Origin: Stigmatella ashevillena
Lineage (GTDB): Bacteria > Myxococcota > Myxococcia > Myxococcales > Myxococcaceae
Length of the DNA stretch: 64,000 bases
Assembly: GCF_028368975.1 (NCBI RefSeq)
Contig: NZ_JAQNDM010000002.1
Span: forward strand, 5,822,425 to 5,886,424
Direction of reading: 5' to 3'
The position numbers and the translations under genes are program-made. Shown here piece by piece: positions 41,057-52,300 of this stretch (the first letter of the stretch is position 1; each line of letters starts with the position of its first letter). The notes under the pieces are model-generated. The model searched no databases, had not been told where the DNA came from, and was given only the letters and a program-made list of their open reading frames with translations.

Positions 41057-41632
41057 ATGACGAACCTCTATCGGGCGGACTCGGTGCGAGATGCCGCCGA
41101 CCTCGAGCAAATCCTGGCGCTTCAGCGGAAGAACCTGAGCCTGGCGCTCTCTCCGGACGAGGTGGCCTCCCAGGGGTTCGTGACGGTGCAGCACGACCTG
41201 GACACGCTGAAGCAGATGCATGCCCTGGCCCCCAGCATCGTCGTCCGGGAAGGGGAGGCGATCGTGGCCTACGCCCTCACGATGTTCCGGGAGTGCCGGG
41301 CCCTGTGCCCCGTCCTGGAGCCCATGTTCCAGCTCTTCGAGACGCTGGAGTACGGGGGCAGGCCGCTGACGGACTGGCGCTTCTATGTGATGGGGCAGGT
41401 CTGTGTCGACAAGGCCCATCGGGGGCAGGGCTTGTTCGACATGCTCTATCAGAAGCACCGCGAGCTCTACCGGCCGCGCTTTGATCTCCTCCTCACGGAG
41501 GTGGCCACGCGCAATCGCCGCTCCCTGCGTGCCCACGAGCGGGTGGGGTTCAAGACGCTGCACACCTACCGGGATGCGGTGGATGAGTGGGCGCTCATCC
41601 TCTGGGATTGGCAGGAGCCTTCCTCAGCTTGA
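41057..41632 (+). CDS. GNAT family N-acetyltransferase
   Basis: A 191-residue acetyltransferase. The acetyl-CoA motif A reads VMGQVCVDKAHRGQGLFDMLYQKH, followed by TEVATRNRRSLRAHERVGFKTL, both clear. The N-terminal half (YRADSVRDAADLEQILALQRKN) supplies the substrate side. A single ribosome-like GGGAGGGG lies 10-15 nt before the ATG at 41057. Its end overlaps the end of the convergent membrane protein gene by 38 bp. Substrate unknown. Confidence 0.9.
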   Translation: MTNLYRADSVRDAADLEQILALQRKNLSLALSPDEVASQGFVTVQHDLDTLKQMHALAPSIVVREGEAIVAYALTMFRECRALCPVLEPMFQLFETLEYGGRPLTDWRFYVMGQVCVDKAHRGQGLFDMLYQKHRELYRPRFDLLLTEVATRNRRSLRAHERVGFKTLHTYRDAVDEWALILWDWQEPSSA

Positions 41633-42176
41633 GCGCCAGCCACAGGCTCAGCCCGAGCAGTCCCACGCCCACCGCCGAGAAGGCGCTGCCCACGAACAGC
41701 GGCGAGCGCCGGTGGTCGTGGAAGAGGATGAAGCCCCGGCCGTTGGCGGCCAGGGGGTTGGCGCGGTAGCGGTTGAGCACCTTCACCGTGCGCTCGGCGT
41801 CGGCTTCGGTGTCCAGCCAGCGGTAGCTGAGCGGGAATTTCCCCCGGGTCGTTTCCAGCACCGGCCGGTAGAGGGGCTCGGCGCCTGCCCGGCTGCTGCG
41901 GTTGCGGTCCACCGAAGCCCCCTGGATTTCCGTGACTGGGAACAGCTCCACACGCGTCTTCGTCAGCACGCTGAGGTGGAAGAGCTGGCACCCACCGGGA
42001 TCGCAGTGCAGCTCCACGCGCGCCTTCAGGAAGAGCATCATTCCCCCGAACACGAGGAAGGGCACGGCCAGCAGCAGGAAGGCCACGGCGCTGATGCGCA
42101 ACGACCGGGGGCGGTAGGCGGGGGGGCCGTCCGAGGCAATCCCCTGGGAGGCGGAGTCGGTCACGGCCCCTGTCAT
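41595..42176 (-). CDS. Two-TM membrane protein of unknown function
   Basis: A 193-residue protein with two hydrophobic segments: ISAVAFLLLAVPFLVFGGMMLFL (about 28-50) and LFVGSAFSAVGVGLLGLSLWLAL near the C-terminus. Between them is a ~110-residue domain beginning ARVELHCDPGGCQLFHLSVLTKT, with strands and the segment FPLSYRWLDTEADAERTVKVLNRYR; such a layout is common in DUF3592-type proteins, but the match is uncertain. ATG at 42176 is preferred, with a G-rich stretch upstream. It is divergent from glucose dehydrogenase and overlaps the convergent GNAT end by 38 bp. Confidence 0.8.
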   Translation of the reverse strand: MTGAVTDSASQGIASDGPPAYRPRSLRISAVAFLLLAVPFLVFGGMMLFLKARVELHCDPGGCQLFHLSVLTKTRVELFPVTEIQGASVDRNRSSRAGAEPLYRPVLETTRGKFPLSYRWLDTEADAERTVKVLNRYRANPLAANGRGFILFHDHRRSPLFVGSAFSAVGVGLLGLSLWLALKLRKAPANPRG

Positions 42177-42393
42177 AAACCCCCCCGCCCGCTCCGGCAC
42201 CTGGAATCCATGGGGCCGGCAACGTTGACCTGTCGGCACCCGCCGACGCTCGACTGTTCACCCTCGGGCCTCCCCGGGCCTGAAGCTCGGCGCTTGGCAG
42301 GGGAGTAGGGCATCTCAAGGCTCCAGGCTTCCCTCCTTCCCAGGGCGGACGCAGCCTTGGAGTGAGCGCTGGCCGTCCCGGAGGTTCGCCTGC

Positions 42394-43497
42394 ATGAAGG
42401 CCGTGGCCGTCTTCCCGAAGTCCCGCGAGGTGCGCGTCATCGACGTTCCCGAGCCCCGCCTGCGCGCTCCCACCGAGGTGCGGGTGCGCACGCTGGAGGT
42501 GGGCGTGTGCGGCACGGATCAGGAGATCGCCGAATTCCGGCACGGCGCCCCCCCGGAAGGCGAGGACTTCCTCATCGTCGGCCACGAGGCGCTGGGCGAG
42601 GTGGTGGAGGTGGGCGCGCAGGTGAAGGATGTGAAGCCCGGAGACCTCGTGGTGCCGCGCGTGCGACGGCCCTGTCCCCATGAGGCGTGTCTCGCGTGCC
42701 GCAGTGGCAACCCGGACTTCTGTGTGACGGGGGACTACCTGGAGCGCGGCATCCAGAAGGCCCATGGTTTCTGCACGGAGTTCTTCGTGGAGGAGGCGGC
42801 GTACCTGCACCCGGTGCCCTCCACGCTGCGGGGGGTGGCGGTGCTCACCGAGCCCCTGACCATCGCGGAGAAGGCGCTGCGGGAGCTGGACGCGCTGAAG
42901 CGGCGGTTGCCGTGGAAGACGGAGCCCGGACAGGCGGTCGTGCTGGGCGCGGGCCCCGTGGGCTTGCTGGGCGCCATGGCGTTCAAGCGGGCGGGCCACG
43001 CCACCACGGTGTATTCGCGCTCGCCGAAGCCCAATTCCAAGGCGGAGGTGGCCGAGGCGGTGGGAGCGCCCTACCTCTCCTCGAAAGAGGTGTCGGCGGA
43101 GGCGCTGGCCCGCCGCCTGGGCTCCGTGGACGTGGTGTATGAGGCCGCGGGCGCCGCGAAGGCGAGCTTCGAGGTGCTGAAGGTGCTCGGGCCCAATGGG
43201 GTGTTCATCTTCACCGGGGTGCCGGGGCGCAAGGAGCCGCTGGAGCTGGAGGGCTCGGCGCTGCTCAAGCAGTTGGTGCTGAAGAACCAACTGGTGCTGG
43301 GCACGGTGAATGCCTCGGCGGGGGACTTCCAGGCCGCCCTGGAGGACTTGGGGCACTTCCTGAAGCAGTGGCCCGGCCCGCTGAAGGCCCTTCTCACCGA
43401 GCGCCATCCGCCCGAGGCGTTCCACCAGGTGGTCACCGGAAAAACGGGTGGCATCAAGCACATCATCCGCTTCGCCCGAGAGGAGCCGACACGTTGA
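42394..43497 (+). CDS. Zinc-dependent glucose 1-dehydrogenase (MDR family)
   Basis: Oxidises D-glucose to gluconolactone with NAD(P)+; 367 residues, the haloarchaeal-type glucose dehydrogenase group. The catalytic zinc region is [16 protein letters not shown] and [13 protein letters not shown]; the structural-zinc cysteines are [17 protein letters not shown]; the Rossmann motif is [17 protein letters not shown]. The C-terminus has [20 protein letters not shown], a hallmark of this group. GGAGG lies upstream of the ATG. Its stop overlaps the TTG start of the GH15 gene by 3 nt, so the two enzymes are translationally coupled and probably act in sequence on trehalose-derived glucose. Confidence 0.92.
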   Translation: MKAVAVFPKSREVRVIDVPEPRLRAPTEVRVRTLEVGVCGTDQEIAEFRHGAPPEGEDFLIVGHEALGEVVEVGAQVKDVKPGDLVVPRVRRPCPHEACLACRSGNPDFCVTGDYLERGIQKAHGFCTEFFVEEAAYLHPVPSTLRGVAVLTEPLTIAEKALRELDALKRRLPWKTEPGQAVVLGAGPVGLLGAMAFKRAGHATTVYSRSPKPNSKAEVAEAVGAPYLSSKEVSAEALARRLGSVDVVYEAAGAAKASFEVLKVLGPNGVFIFTGVPGRKEPLELEGSALLKQLVLKNQLVLGTVNASAGDFQAALEDLGHFLKQWPGPLKALLTERHPPEAFHQVVTGKTGGIKHIIRFAREEPTR

Positions 43498-45360
43498 CTT
43501 CGGAAAAGAAGGATTCCCCCGGCGGCCAGCCCCGGACTTCCATTCCCCCGGGCCCCCGTGGACGGATGGCCGGTGGGGGCGCGGTGCGCATCGAGGACCA
43601 TGGGGTCATCGGCGATCTGCGCACGGTGGCGCTGATCGGCTCGGATGGGACGTTGGACTGGCTGTGCTTTCCGCACTTCGACAGCCCGAGCGTCTTCGCG
43701 GCGTTGCTGGATCCGGAGCGGGGAGGCCACTTCCGCATCGCCCCCGCGAATGACGGGGCGGCGTGCAAGCAGTTCTACTGGCCGGACACGAACGTGCTGG
43801 TGACGCGCTTCTACACGCCGGAAGGGGTGGGGGAGCTCGTCGATTTCATGCCCGTGGTGGAGAACGGCAACGAGCACGCGCGCGAGGTGGTGCGCCGGGT
43901 GCGCGTGGTGCGGGGCCGCATGCCGTTTCAGATGGAGTGCTTCCCGGCGTTCAACTACGGCAGGACGCCGCACACCACGCGCCTGGTGGCTGGCGGGGTG
44001 AATTTCGTCTCGGAGACATTGAGCCTGACGCTGGCGTCCCGGGTGAAGCTGGAGGCCGAGGAGCGGGGCGTGTCGGCGCGCTTCGAGTTGAACGAGGGCG
44101 AGTCGGCGGTGTTCAACTTGCGCGAGGGAGCCCCCAAGGAGTGCACGCACATGGTGCACGGCCACCAGTCCTCCGAGGTGCTCTTCCGGAAGACGGTGCG
44201 GTGGTGGCGCCAGTGGTTGTCGAAGTGTTCGTACAAGGGGCGGTGGCGCGAGGTGGTGGAGCGCTCGGCGCTGGCCCTCAAGCTGCTCACCTTCGCGCCG
44301 ACGGGCGCCATCGTGGCGGCCCCGACGTGCAGCCTGCCCGAGTCTCCCGGCGGCGTGCGCAACTGGGACTACCGCTATGTCTGGCTGAGGGATGCGGCCT
44401 TCACCGTTTATGCCTTCCTGCGCGTGGGCTTCAAGGAAGAGGCGGGCGCCTTCATGCGCTGGCTGGAGGAGCGCTGCGCGGAGCACCACGATGGGGCGCC
44501 GCTGAACATCATGTACTCCATCGACGGCAGCGCCGTGCCGCAGGAGCAGGAGCTCGAGCACTTCTCCGGTTACGGGGGGGCCCGGCCGGTTCGCATCGGC
44601 AACGCCGCGGCGGCCCAGCTCCAACTCGACATCTATGGAGAGCTGATGGACTCGGTGTACCTGTACAACAAGTACGGGGCGCCCATCAGCTATGACTTCT
44701 GGCGGCACCTGCGGCGGATGGTGGACTGGGTGTGCGACCACTGGCAGCAGGAGGATGAGGGCATCTGGGAGGTGCGCGCGGGGCGCCGGCACTTCGTCTA
44801 CTCGAAGCTGATGTGCTGGGTGGCGGTGGATCGGGCCATCCGGCTGGCCGACAAGCGCAGCTTCCCCGCGGACCGGGCCCGCTGGCTGCAAGTGCGCGAC
44901 ACCATCTTCGAGGAGATCATGCAGAAGGGCTGGTGCCAGGACCGCAAGGCTTTCATCCAGTCGTATGGGCACGATGCGCTGGATGCCGCGAACCTGCTGA
45001 TGCCGCTGGTCTTCTTCCTCTCGCCTGTGGATCCGCGAATGATCAGCACCCTGGAGGCCATGCGCCGCACCCCCGCGGAAGGGGGCCTCGTGTCGGATGG
45101 GCTCGTGTTCCGCTACGACGTGGATGCGACGCTGGATGGAATTTCCGGCAGCGAAGGCACCTTCAACCTGTGCAGCTTCTGGCTCGTGGAGGCGATGACG
45201 CGGGCGAGCGTGGCCCGGCCCGAGTACCTGGAGGAGGCGCGGCTGACATTCGAACGGATGCTGGGCTACGCCAACCACCTGGGGCTGTACGGGGAGCAGA
45301 CGGGCATGTCGGGCGAGGCGCTGGGCAACTTCCCCCAGGCGCTCACCCACCTATCGCTGA

Positions 45361-47559
<2,199 letters not shown>

Positions 47560-47824
47560 CCCTACCCCCCACGAGCGTGAAACGAGCCCTGTCCTGTGAC
47601 GCTTTCCCCCCCCAAGGATCGCGCTTCCATCGAGGGCCGCTGTCTGTGCTCGCGGGTGGTACCGGCGTTCACCAGGCGACGTCTCCGAGATGGTAGCTGT
47701 GAAGGGATGTAGGAAGAAACCCCCTTCTTCTCATTAATTGAGGAAACTCCGGGGAAAGCAGTTGGGGGAAGGACAGTCGGCGGTGGCGGGAGCGAGCGGA
47801 GTACACTGGCGCTTCCTCTCGACC

Positions 47825-48976
47825 ATGCCCGCCTTCAAGCCCGCTTTCTTCGAGTTCGCCGTCCGAGCCGATGCTGCTTGGGACGCATGGAGCCGCCGGG
47901 TCCGGCGTCGGCTGAAGCTGGCCCGGCCCCCGCGCATTCTTCCCTACCGGGGGTATGGCACGCCCGAGCGGGTGCTCATCCAGGCCCGCGTTCTGGAGGA
48001 CCGGGACGTGAGGCCCTCCCACCTGCGGCGCACGCTCGTGGGCAGCGCCATTGCCTCGTACCAGCGGTACGCGACGCGGGAGCTGGCGGGAGCGCATGTG
48101 GCGGTGCATTGGGGGGACAAGCGCTGGGAGGGCACCACGGACGAGGAGGGTTTCCTGACCCTGTGGGTGGCGCCCCCCGAGGGGATTCTGCCGGGGTGGA
48201 ACTTCGTGAAGCTGGAGCTGCTCGGGCCGGAGCCGGAGGGGGTGGCCACGGTGTCCGCGCCGGTGCTGGTGGCGGGCGCCGAGGCGGAGCTGGGCGTCAT
48301 CAGCGACATTGACGACACCGTCATCGTCACAGGCGTCACCAACCCTCTGAAGCGGGCCTGGACGTTGTTCCTGACGGAGCACCGCACGCGCCTGCCCTTC
48401 GAGGGCGTGGATGCCTTCTACAAGGCGCTGCATGATGGGAGCCAGGGGCAGGAGACGAACCCCATCTTCTATGTCTCCAGCAGCCCCTGGAACCTGTACG
48501 AGCACCTGGACGAGTTCCTCTCGCTGCACCGGATTCCGGCGGGCCCGCTGTTGCTGCGGGACTGGGGGCTGTCGCGCCACGGCTTCGCGCCCGGGGGAGG
48601 GCACGGGCACAAGCTGGACAAGATTCGCGGGGTGATGGGCACGTTGGAGCAGTTGCCCTTCATCTTGATTGGCGACAGTGGGCAGGAGGACGCGGAGCAC
48701 TACCGGACCATCGTCCGCGAGTTCCCGGGGCGCGTGCGCTGTGTGTACATCCGCAACGTGCCCACGAAGGAACAGCGGGCGGTGGAGCTGGCACTCATCG
48801 CCGAGGAAGTGCGTCAGGCGGGCAGCCAGATGGTGGTGGTGGACGACACGGTGACGGCGGCCCGGCATGCGGCGAAGGCCGGGTGGATCCGCTGGGAAGA
48901 GGTGCCCCGGGTGGAGGAGCACCAGCGCGAGGACGCGGAGGCCCGGACGGTGCTGGACTCCCTCGATCGGGAGTGA
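47825..48976 (+). CDS. App1-like phosphatidate phosphatase (DUF2183)
   Basis: A 383-residue protein with the App1/DUF2183 catalytic domain, a HAD-related phosphatase that in yeast dephosphorylates phosphatidate. The nucleophile motif DxDxT appears as VISDIDDTVIVTGV; later motifs are NPIFYVSSSPWNLYEHL, HKLDKIRGVMGTL and FILIGDSGQEDAEHY, which complete the HAD-like site. The first 150 residues form a beta domain (LPYRGYGTPERVLIQARVLEDRDVRPS) common to bacterial members. ATG at 47825 begins the conserved part; the frame upstream to 47738 lacks a ribosome site. Lipid substrate unproven in bacteria. Confidence 0.9.
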   Translation: MPAFKPAFFEFAVRADAAWDAWSRRVRRRLKLARPPRILPYRGYGTPERVLIQARVLEDRDVRPSHLRRTLVGSAIASYQRYATRELAGAHVAVHWGDKRWEGTTDEEGFLTLWVAPPEGILPGWNFVKLELLGPEPEGVATVSAPVLVAGAEAELGVISDIDDTVIVTGVTNPLKRAWTLFLTEHRTRLPFEGVDAFYKALHDGSQGQETNPIFYVSSSPWNLYEHLDEFLSLHRIPAGPLLLRDWGLSRHGFAPGGGHGHKLDKIRGVMGTLEQLPFILIGDSGQEDAEHYRTIVREFPGRVRCVYIRNVPTKEQRAVELALIAEEVRQAGSQMVVVDDTVTAARHAAKAGWIRWEEVPRVEEHQREDAEARTVLDSLDRE

Positions 48977-48982
48977 GGGGGC

Positions 48983-49636
48983 TTACGCCCGGCGGGTTCC
49001 GAGCTTGTGGAGGAACTGGGCGAAGGCGGTGCACTGCCGCGTGAGGGTGTCGAGGTCGCACTGTCGCGCCAGGTCACGCCGGAGGTCCGCGGCGTCGCGG
49101 CTGCGGGCATGCTGCTCGCACCATTGGTGGAGAAGCTCCTTCGACTGACGCTTGGAGAGTTTCTCGGGTGGTTTGGGAGCCGTGACAGGTTGCCGGAGGA
49201 CCTCCTCGAGTGCGTTCGGGTCGGCGAGGAGCCATGTCTCGAACTCTTGGATGGCAACTCCCACGACGGACTCAACGGGAATGCCTTGGAGGCTGGAGTC
49301 GAGCAGGCCTTGCCGCGCATCATCGCCATCCGCATCGACAAGCACCACGGCGAGATCGGGCTGTCGAGCGGGATCCGCCCAGAGCAAGAGGGGCCGCAAG
49401 GTGGCAGGGCTGTGGAGGATACTGCCGCGAGCGAGCTTTCCTCGGCCCGTGCGCAGGGGTTCCTCGAAGCGGATTCCAGAGGCGTCGAGGTCTCGGACTT
49501 TCTCCAGACACCGGCGCACGAGCAGGTGCGCGGAGCCCAGCTCTTCCTCGGTGAGCGCGGCACCTGGAGCCCGCTGGAAGTTCTTGGAGCCCGCCAGCTC
49601 TCCGGCGCCTTCGGCGTAGACGACCACTCGGAACAT
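48983..49636 (-). CDS. DUF4276 TOPRIM-like protein, partner of AAA ATPase
   Basis: A 217-residue DUF4276 protein. TOPRIM-like features are visible: an early strand with a Glu (VVVYAEGAGE, E9 and E13), the acidic strand end VLVDADGDDA (D101, D103, D105, D106), and the family motif VAIQEFETWLLAD (E131, E133). Such proteins are thought to be metal-dependent nucleases or nucleotide-acting enzymes. Its ATG lies 2 nt after the stop of the ATPase gene (TAAGCATG), with GGGGCG upstream, so the two are made together. The pair resembles OLD and PARIS-type systems in which an ABC-like ATPase is coupled to a TOPRIM effector. Confidence 0.88.
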   Translation of the reverse strand: MFRVVVYAEGAGELAGSKNFQRAPGAALTEEELGSAHLLVRRCLEKVRDLDASGIRFEEPLRTGRGKLARGSILHSPATLRPLLLWADPARQPDLAVVLVDADGDDARQGLLDSSLQGIPVESVVGVAIQEFETWLLADPNALEEVLRQPVTAPKPPEKLSKRQSKELLHQWCEQHARSRDAADLRRDLARQCDLDTLTRQCTAFAQFLHKLGTRRA

Positions 49637-49638
49637 GC

Positions 49639-50580
49639 TTATCGCCCCGGGACTCCGCCCACGTTGCCGGAGAGCCAGATGCTGCCGAGCGATTCGCGGT
49701 ATTCCTTGTAAACCTGCTGCCAGTTGGTGGAGCCCGTGGGGGCTTCATTCACCTGCACGGAGCCGTCCTCCGGTGCGCGCGTGAGGAACCGGACTTCTTC
49801 GGGGCGCACATACTCCAAGAGTTCGGCGGAGTGGGTGGCGAGGACAAATTGAACAGGCTTCTTGCCGATCTCCCCCGTGGTCATCTTGCGAATCAGTTGG
49901 ATGAGTTCATCCAAGAGATAGGGATGCAGTGCGCGCTCGGGCTCCTCGATGGTGATGAGATCGGCCGGATCCGGCTGATACTGGAGCACGAGGAAGGCAA
50001 GAATCAGCATCGTGCCGTCTGAGACTTGAGAAGGGGTCAGCCAGAGATCGGCGTTCCATCGGTCTTGAAAGCGAAGTTGATGCTTGCCTGATTGCGTTGG
50101 GATCAAATCCACATCGCTGAACATGGGCACGAGTCGGCACAGTTCGTTCGCCACGGACGCTTGTTGTTGCCGGGTCAAGGTGGAGAATACGTTGGTAAGG
50201 TTGCCTCCCGTTGGGCTCAAGGAGTTGGCGTAAGCCAGCACGTTCTCGCTGCGAAGTTCCTGGAGGTCGAGTGTGAGGGGTTGTGTTTTATGGCCAATGG
50301 TGAAGCCAGGCCTGCGTGACAACCTTCCAGAGCGATTGCCGCCGTATTGCCACTGAATTCCAAACTCATCCGTGGGATTCTGCTTCCAGTAGTCGGATGG
50401 CGGTATGATAGGAACATTGTGAGATGCGACGCGAGATGAGACGGAGAAGCGTGGATTCAGTCCCGCCAATACGGAGGTCTTGCCGGACGAATTGGGGCCA
50501 ACGAGCACGGTGAGGGGGGTGAGCGTCATGCTCACGTCCCGCAGCGCCCGGAAGTACTTGAAGTGGACCGATTCAATCAC
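49639..50580 (-). CDS. AAA family ATPase (AAA_21, OLD/SMC-like)
   Basis: A 313-residue ABC-class ATPase of the AAA_15/AAA_21 group. It opens MIESVHFKYFRALRDVSMTLTPLTVLVG, the RecF/OLD-type start; Walker A is GPNSSGKT (K34), the signature region SQVSDGTM (188-191), Walker B LITIEEPERALHP (E212-E213) and the H-loop LATHSAELL (H250). The middle is short for such ATPases. GTG at 50580 is the start; the ribosome site is weak. It is the first gene of the two-gene unit with the DUF4276 gene. By analogy it would sense an invader or DNA state and control the partner. Confidence 0.9.
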   Translation of the reverse strand: MIESVHFKYFRALRDVSMTLTPLTVLVGPNSSGKTSVLAGLNPRFSVSSRVASHNVPIIPPSDYWKQNPTDEFGIQWQYGGNRSGRLSRRPGFTIGHKTQPLTLDLQELRSENVLAYANSLSPTGGNLTNVFSTLTRQQQASVANELCRLVPMFSDVDLIPTQSGKHQLRFQDRWNADLWLTPSQVSDGTMLILAFLVLQYQPDPADLITIEEPERALHPYLLDELIQLIRKMTTGEIGKKPVQFVLATHSAELLEYVRPEEVRFLTRAPEDGSVQVNEAPTGSTNWQQVYKEYRESLGSIWLSGNVGGVPGR

Positions 50581-50619
50581 GGGTCCATCTTACCCATCCG
50601 ATGCCCAGGGCGCCCGCTT

Positions 50620-51534
50620 TCACACGTGCAGCGTGGGTTCGCTCGAGTCGCTTTGCAGAGGGAAAGTAAGGAAGGGCGAGTCGAGGGGCACCTTCTCGAT
50701 GGACTCCAGCCGCTCGAACTCCACCGCGTCGTGGGCACAGAAGACCGTCACCTCGGAGCCGTGGTGCCGCACCAACTCGCGCAGCCGCTCCTGGTTCGCC
50801 ATCCGCTGGCGCCGGTTCTTCTCCATGAACGTTTGGTAGAAGCGCAGGCCCGGTGGGCACCGCCGCTTGTCCCCGTCCATCTCCCGGTGGTGGAAGTACG
50901 CGTCCCCGGCATGCAGCAGCCACTGGCCACCTTCCTGGAGCGCGATGCCCGAGTGCCCCAGCGTATGCCCCTGCAACGGCACGAGGAGCAACTCGGGCGG
51001 CAGGCCCGCCAACTCGCGCACGCACTCGAATCCGAACCAGCGCTCCCCTCCCTGCGGCGTGGGGTACGTCACCCAGTTCACGTTCATCCACTGGCCCGGC
51101 CGGAAGCGCCGCTGATCCAGCGCCGTCTTCTGCGCCACCGCCCCCAGGTACTCCGCGTCCAGGATGTGCACCCGGGCCCAGGGAAAGTCATCCAGCCCGC
51201 CCGCATGGTCGAAATCCAAGTGCGTCAGCAGGATGTCGCGCACGTCCGAGGCCTTGAAGCCCAGCCGTTCGATTTGCCGGAGGGCGGTCATCTCCTCCTG
51301 GAGCTGAGGCCTGCACAGCCCTTTGAGGAACAGGGGGCTCAGCCGGGGCTGGGGCCTGAGCACGTCATTCAGTCCAAAGCCCGTGTCCACCAGCACCAGG
51401 CTTCGGTCCGTCTCCACCAGCAGGCAGTGGCACACCAGGGCCGCACGCCCCGACACGTCCATGCGCCCATCCATCAGTCGGCCGCCCGGAGGACACATCG
51501 TCGTGCAGTTGAGGTGGTGAACGCGCAGCGCCAT
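50620..51534 (-). CDS. MBL-fold metallo-hydrolase
   Basis: A 304-residue metallo-beta-lactamase-fold hydrolase, similar in layout to lactonases. The metal motif is LTHLDFDHAGG: H105, D107, D109, H110, so the usual second His is Asp, a variant found in several MBL groups. Other ligands lie in GHTLGHSGIA and LHAGDAYFH, with a final His in VFCAHDAVEF. The N-terminus CHCLLVETDRSLVLVDTGFG is the standard first strand pair. ATG at 51534 has GGGAGC 8 nt upstream. Substrate unknown; quorum-signal lactones are one possibility. Confidence 0.9.
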   Translation of the reverse strand: MALRVHHLNCTTMCPPGGRLMDGRMDVSGRAALVCHCLLVETDRSLVLVDTGFGLNDVLRPQPRLSPLFLKGLCRPQLQEEMTALRQIERLGFKASDVRDILLTHLDFDHAGGLDDFPWARVHILDAEYLGAVAQKTALDQRRFRPGQWMNVNWVTYPTPQGGERWFGFECVRELAGLPPELLLVPLQGHTLGHSGIALQEGGQWLLHAGDAYFHHREMDGDKRRCPPGLRFYQTFMEKNRRQRMANQERLRELVRHHGSEVTVFCAHDAVEFERLESIEKVPLDSPFLTFPLQSDSSEPTLHV

Positions 51535-51670
51535 GACGCGGCTCCCAGGCCTGGAGGGTCCTTGGGTGGACCCGGTCCAAGGCAAAGCTGCGCCGTGAAG
51601 GGCGTGGGAGGAATCCGCGAGGAGCACTCGCCATGCCTGGCCGTTCGTCCCCCTTGAGAGGAGGCGGGCC

Positions 51671-52030
51671 TTAGAGGTGTTCCAGGGCCTCGGCCGTCCG
51701 CTCGTTGCGCACGTTGCCCGTGTTCAGCGTGGAGGTAGGCTCGAAGAGCAGGACTTCCACCTCGCCTTCCGCCACGGGCCGGTGCTCCACGCCCCGAGGG
51801 ACGATGAGGAACTCCCCGGGCCCCAGCTCCACCGTCCGGTCCCGCAGCTCCATGCGCAGGTGGCCATTCACCACCAGGAAGAGCTCGTCCTCGGTCTCAT
51901 GGTGGTGCCACACGAACGAGCCGCTCAGCTTGGCGAGCTTCACCTGCTGGCCGTTCAACTGCCCCACCACTTTGGGCTTCCAGTGCTCGGAGAAGAGGGC
52001 GAACTTGTTCTCCAGGTTCACCTTCTCCAC
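51671..52030 (-). CDS. Cupin domain protein
   Basis: A 119-residue single cupin. Motif 1 is SFVWHHHETEDELFLVVNGH, supplying His ligands and Glu, and motif 2 is LGPGEFLIVPRGVEHRPV with the final His; a divalent metal site is likely. The strand order is the full cupin barrel. The start is taken as GTG at 52030, with GGAG 6 nt upstream; the frame extends upstream to 52183 in low-complexity sequence. Function not predictable. Confidence 0.85.
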   Translation of the reverse strand: MEKVNLENKFALFSEHWKPKVVGQLNGQQVKLAKLSGSFVWHHHETEDELFLVVNGHLRMELRDRTVELGPGEFLIVPRGVEHRPVAEGEVEVLLFEPTSTLNTGNVRNERTAEALEHL

Positions 52031-52300
52031 GGGAGTCTCCGGAGTCTCGGTGAGTGAGTTGTCCGCCTCGGTCTCGGTCTCCGGCGCGGCCCTGCGCCAG
52101 TCCCAGCGTGGACGCCAGCAGCTCTCGGATCGCCCTGCGGTCCCGACGCCCAGCGTCGGTGGTGCTTCGCTGTCGCTTCTCATCCCTGCATCCCCCTCGT
52201 CGGGGCCCGGCGCCCCTCGTACAACGAGATGATGGCGCTACCTTAGGCACTGCCAAGCAGGCAGGCATCCGGTTATGTCAGGTTTTGGGCGAAAGCGGCT

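Noticed and set aside
50620-51534. Calling the MBL protein an AHL lactonase
   Set aside because: The metal motif has Asp in place of the second His and there is no quorum-sensing gene nearby; the substrate cannot be told.
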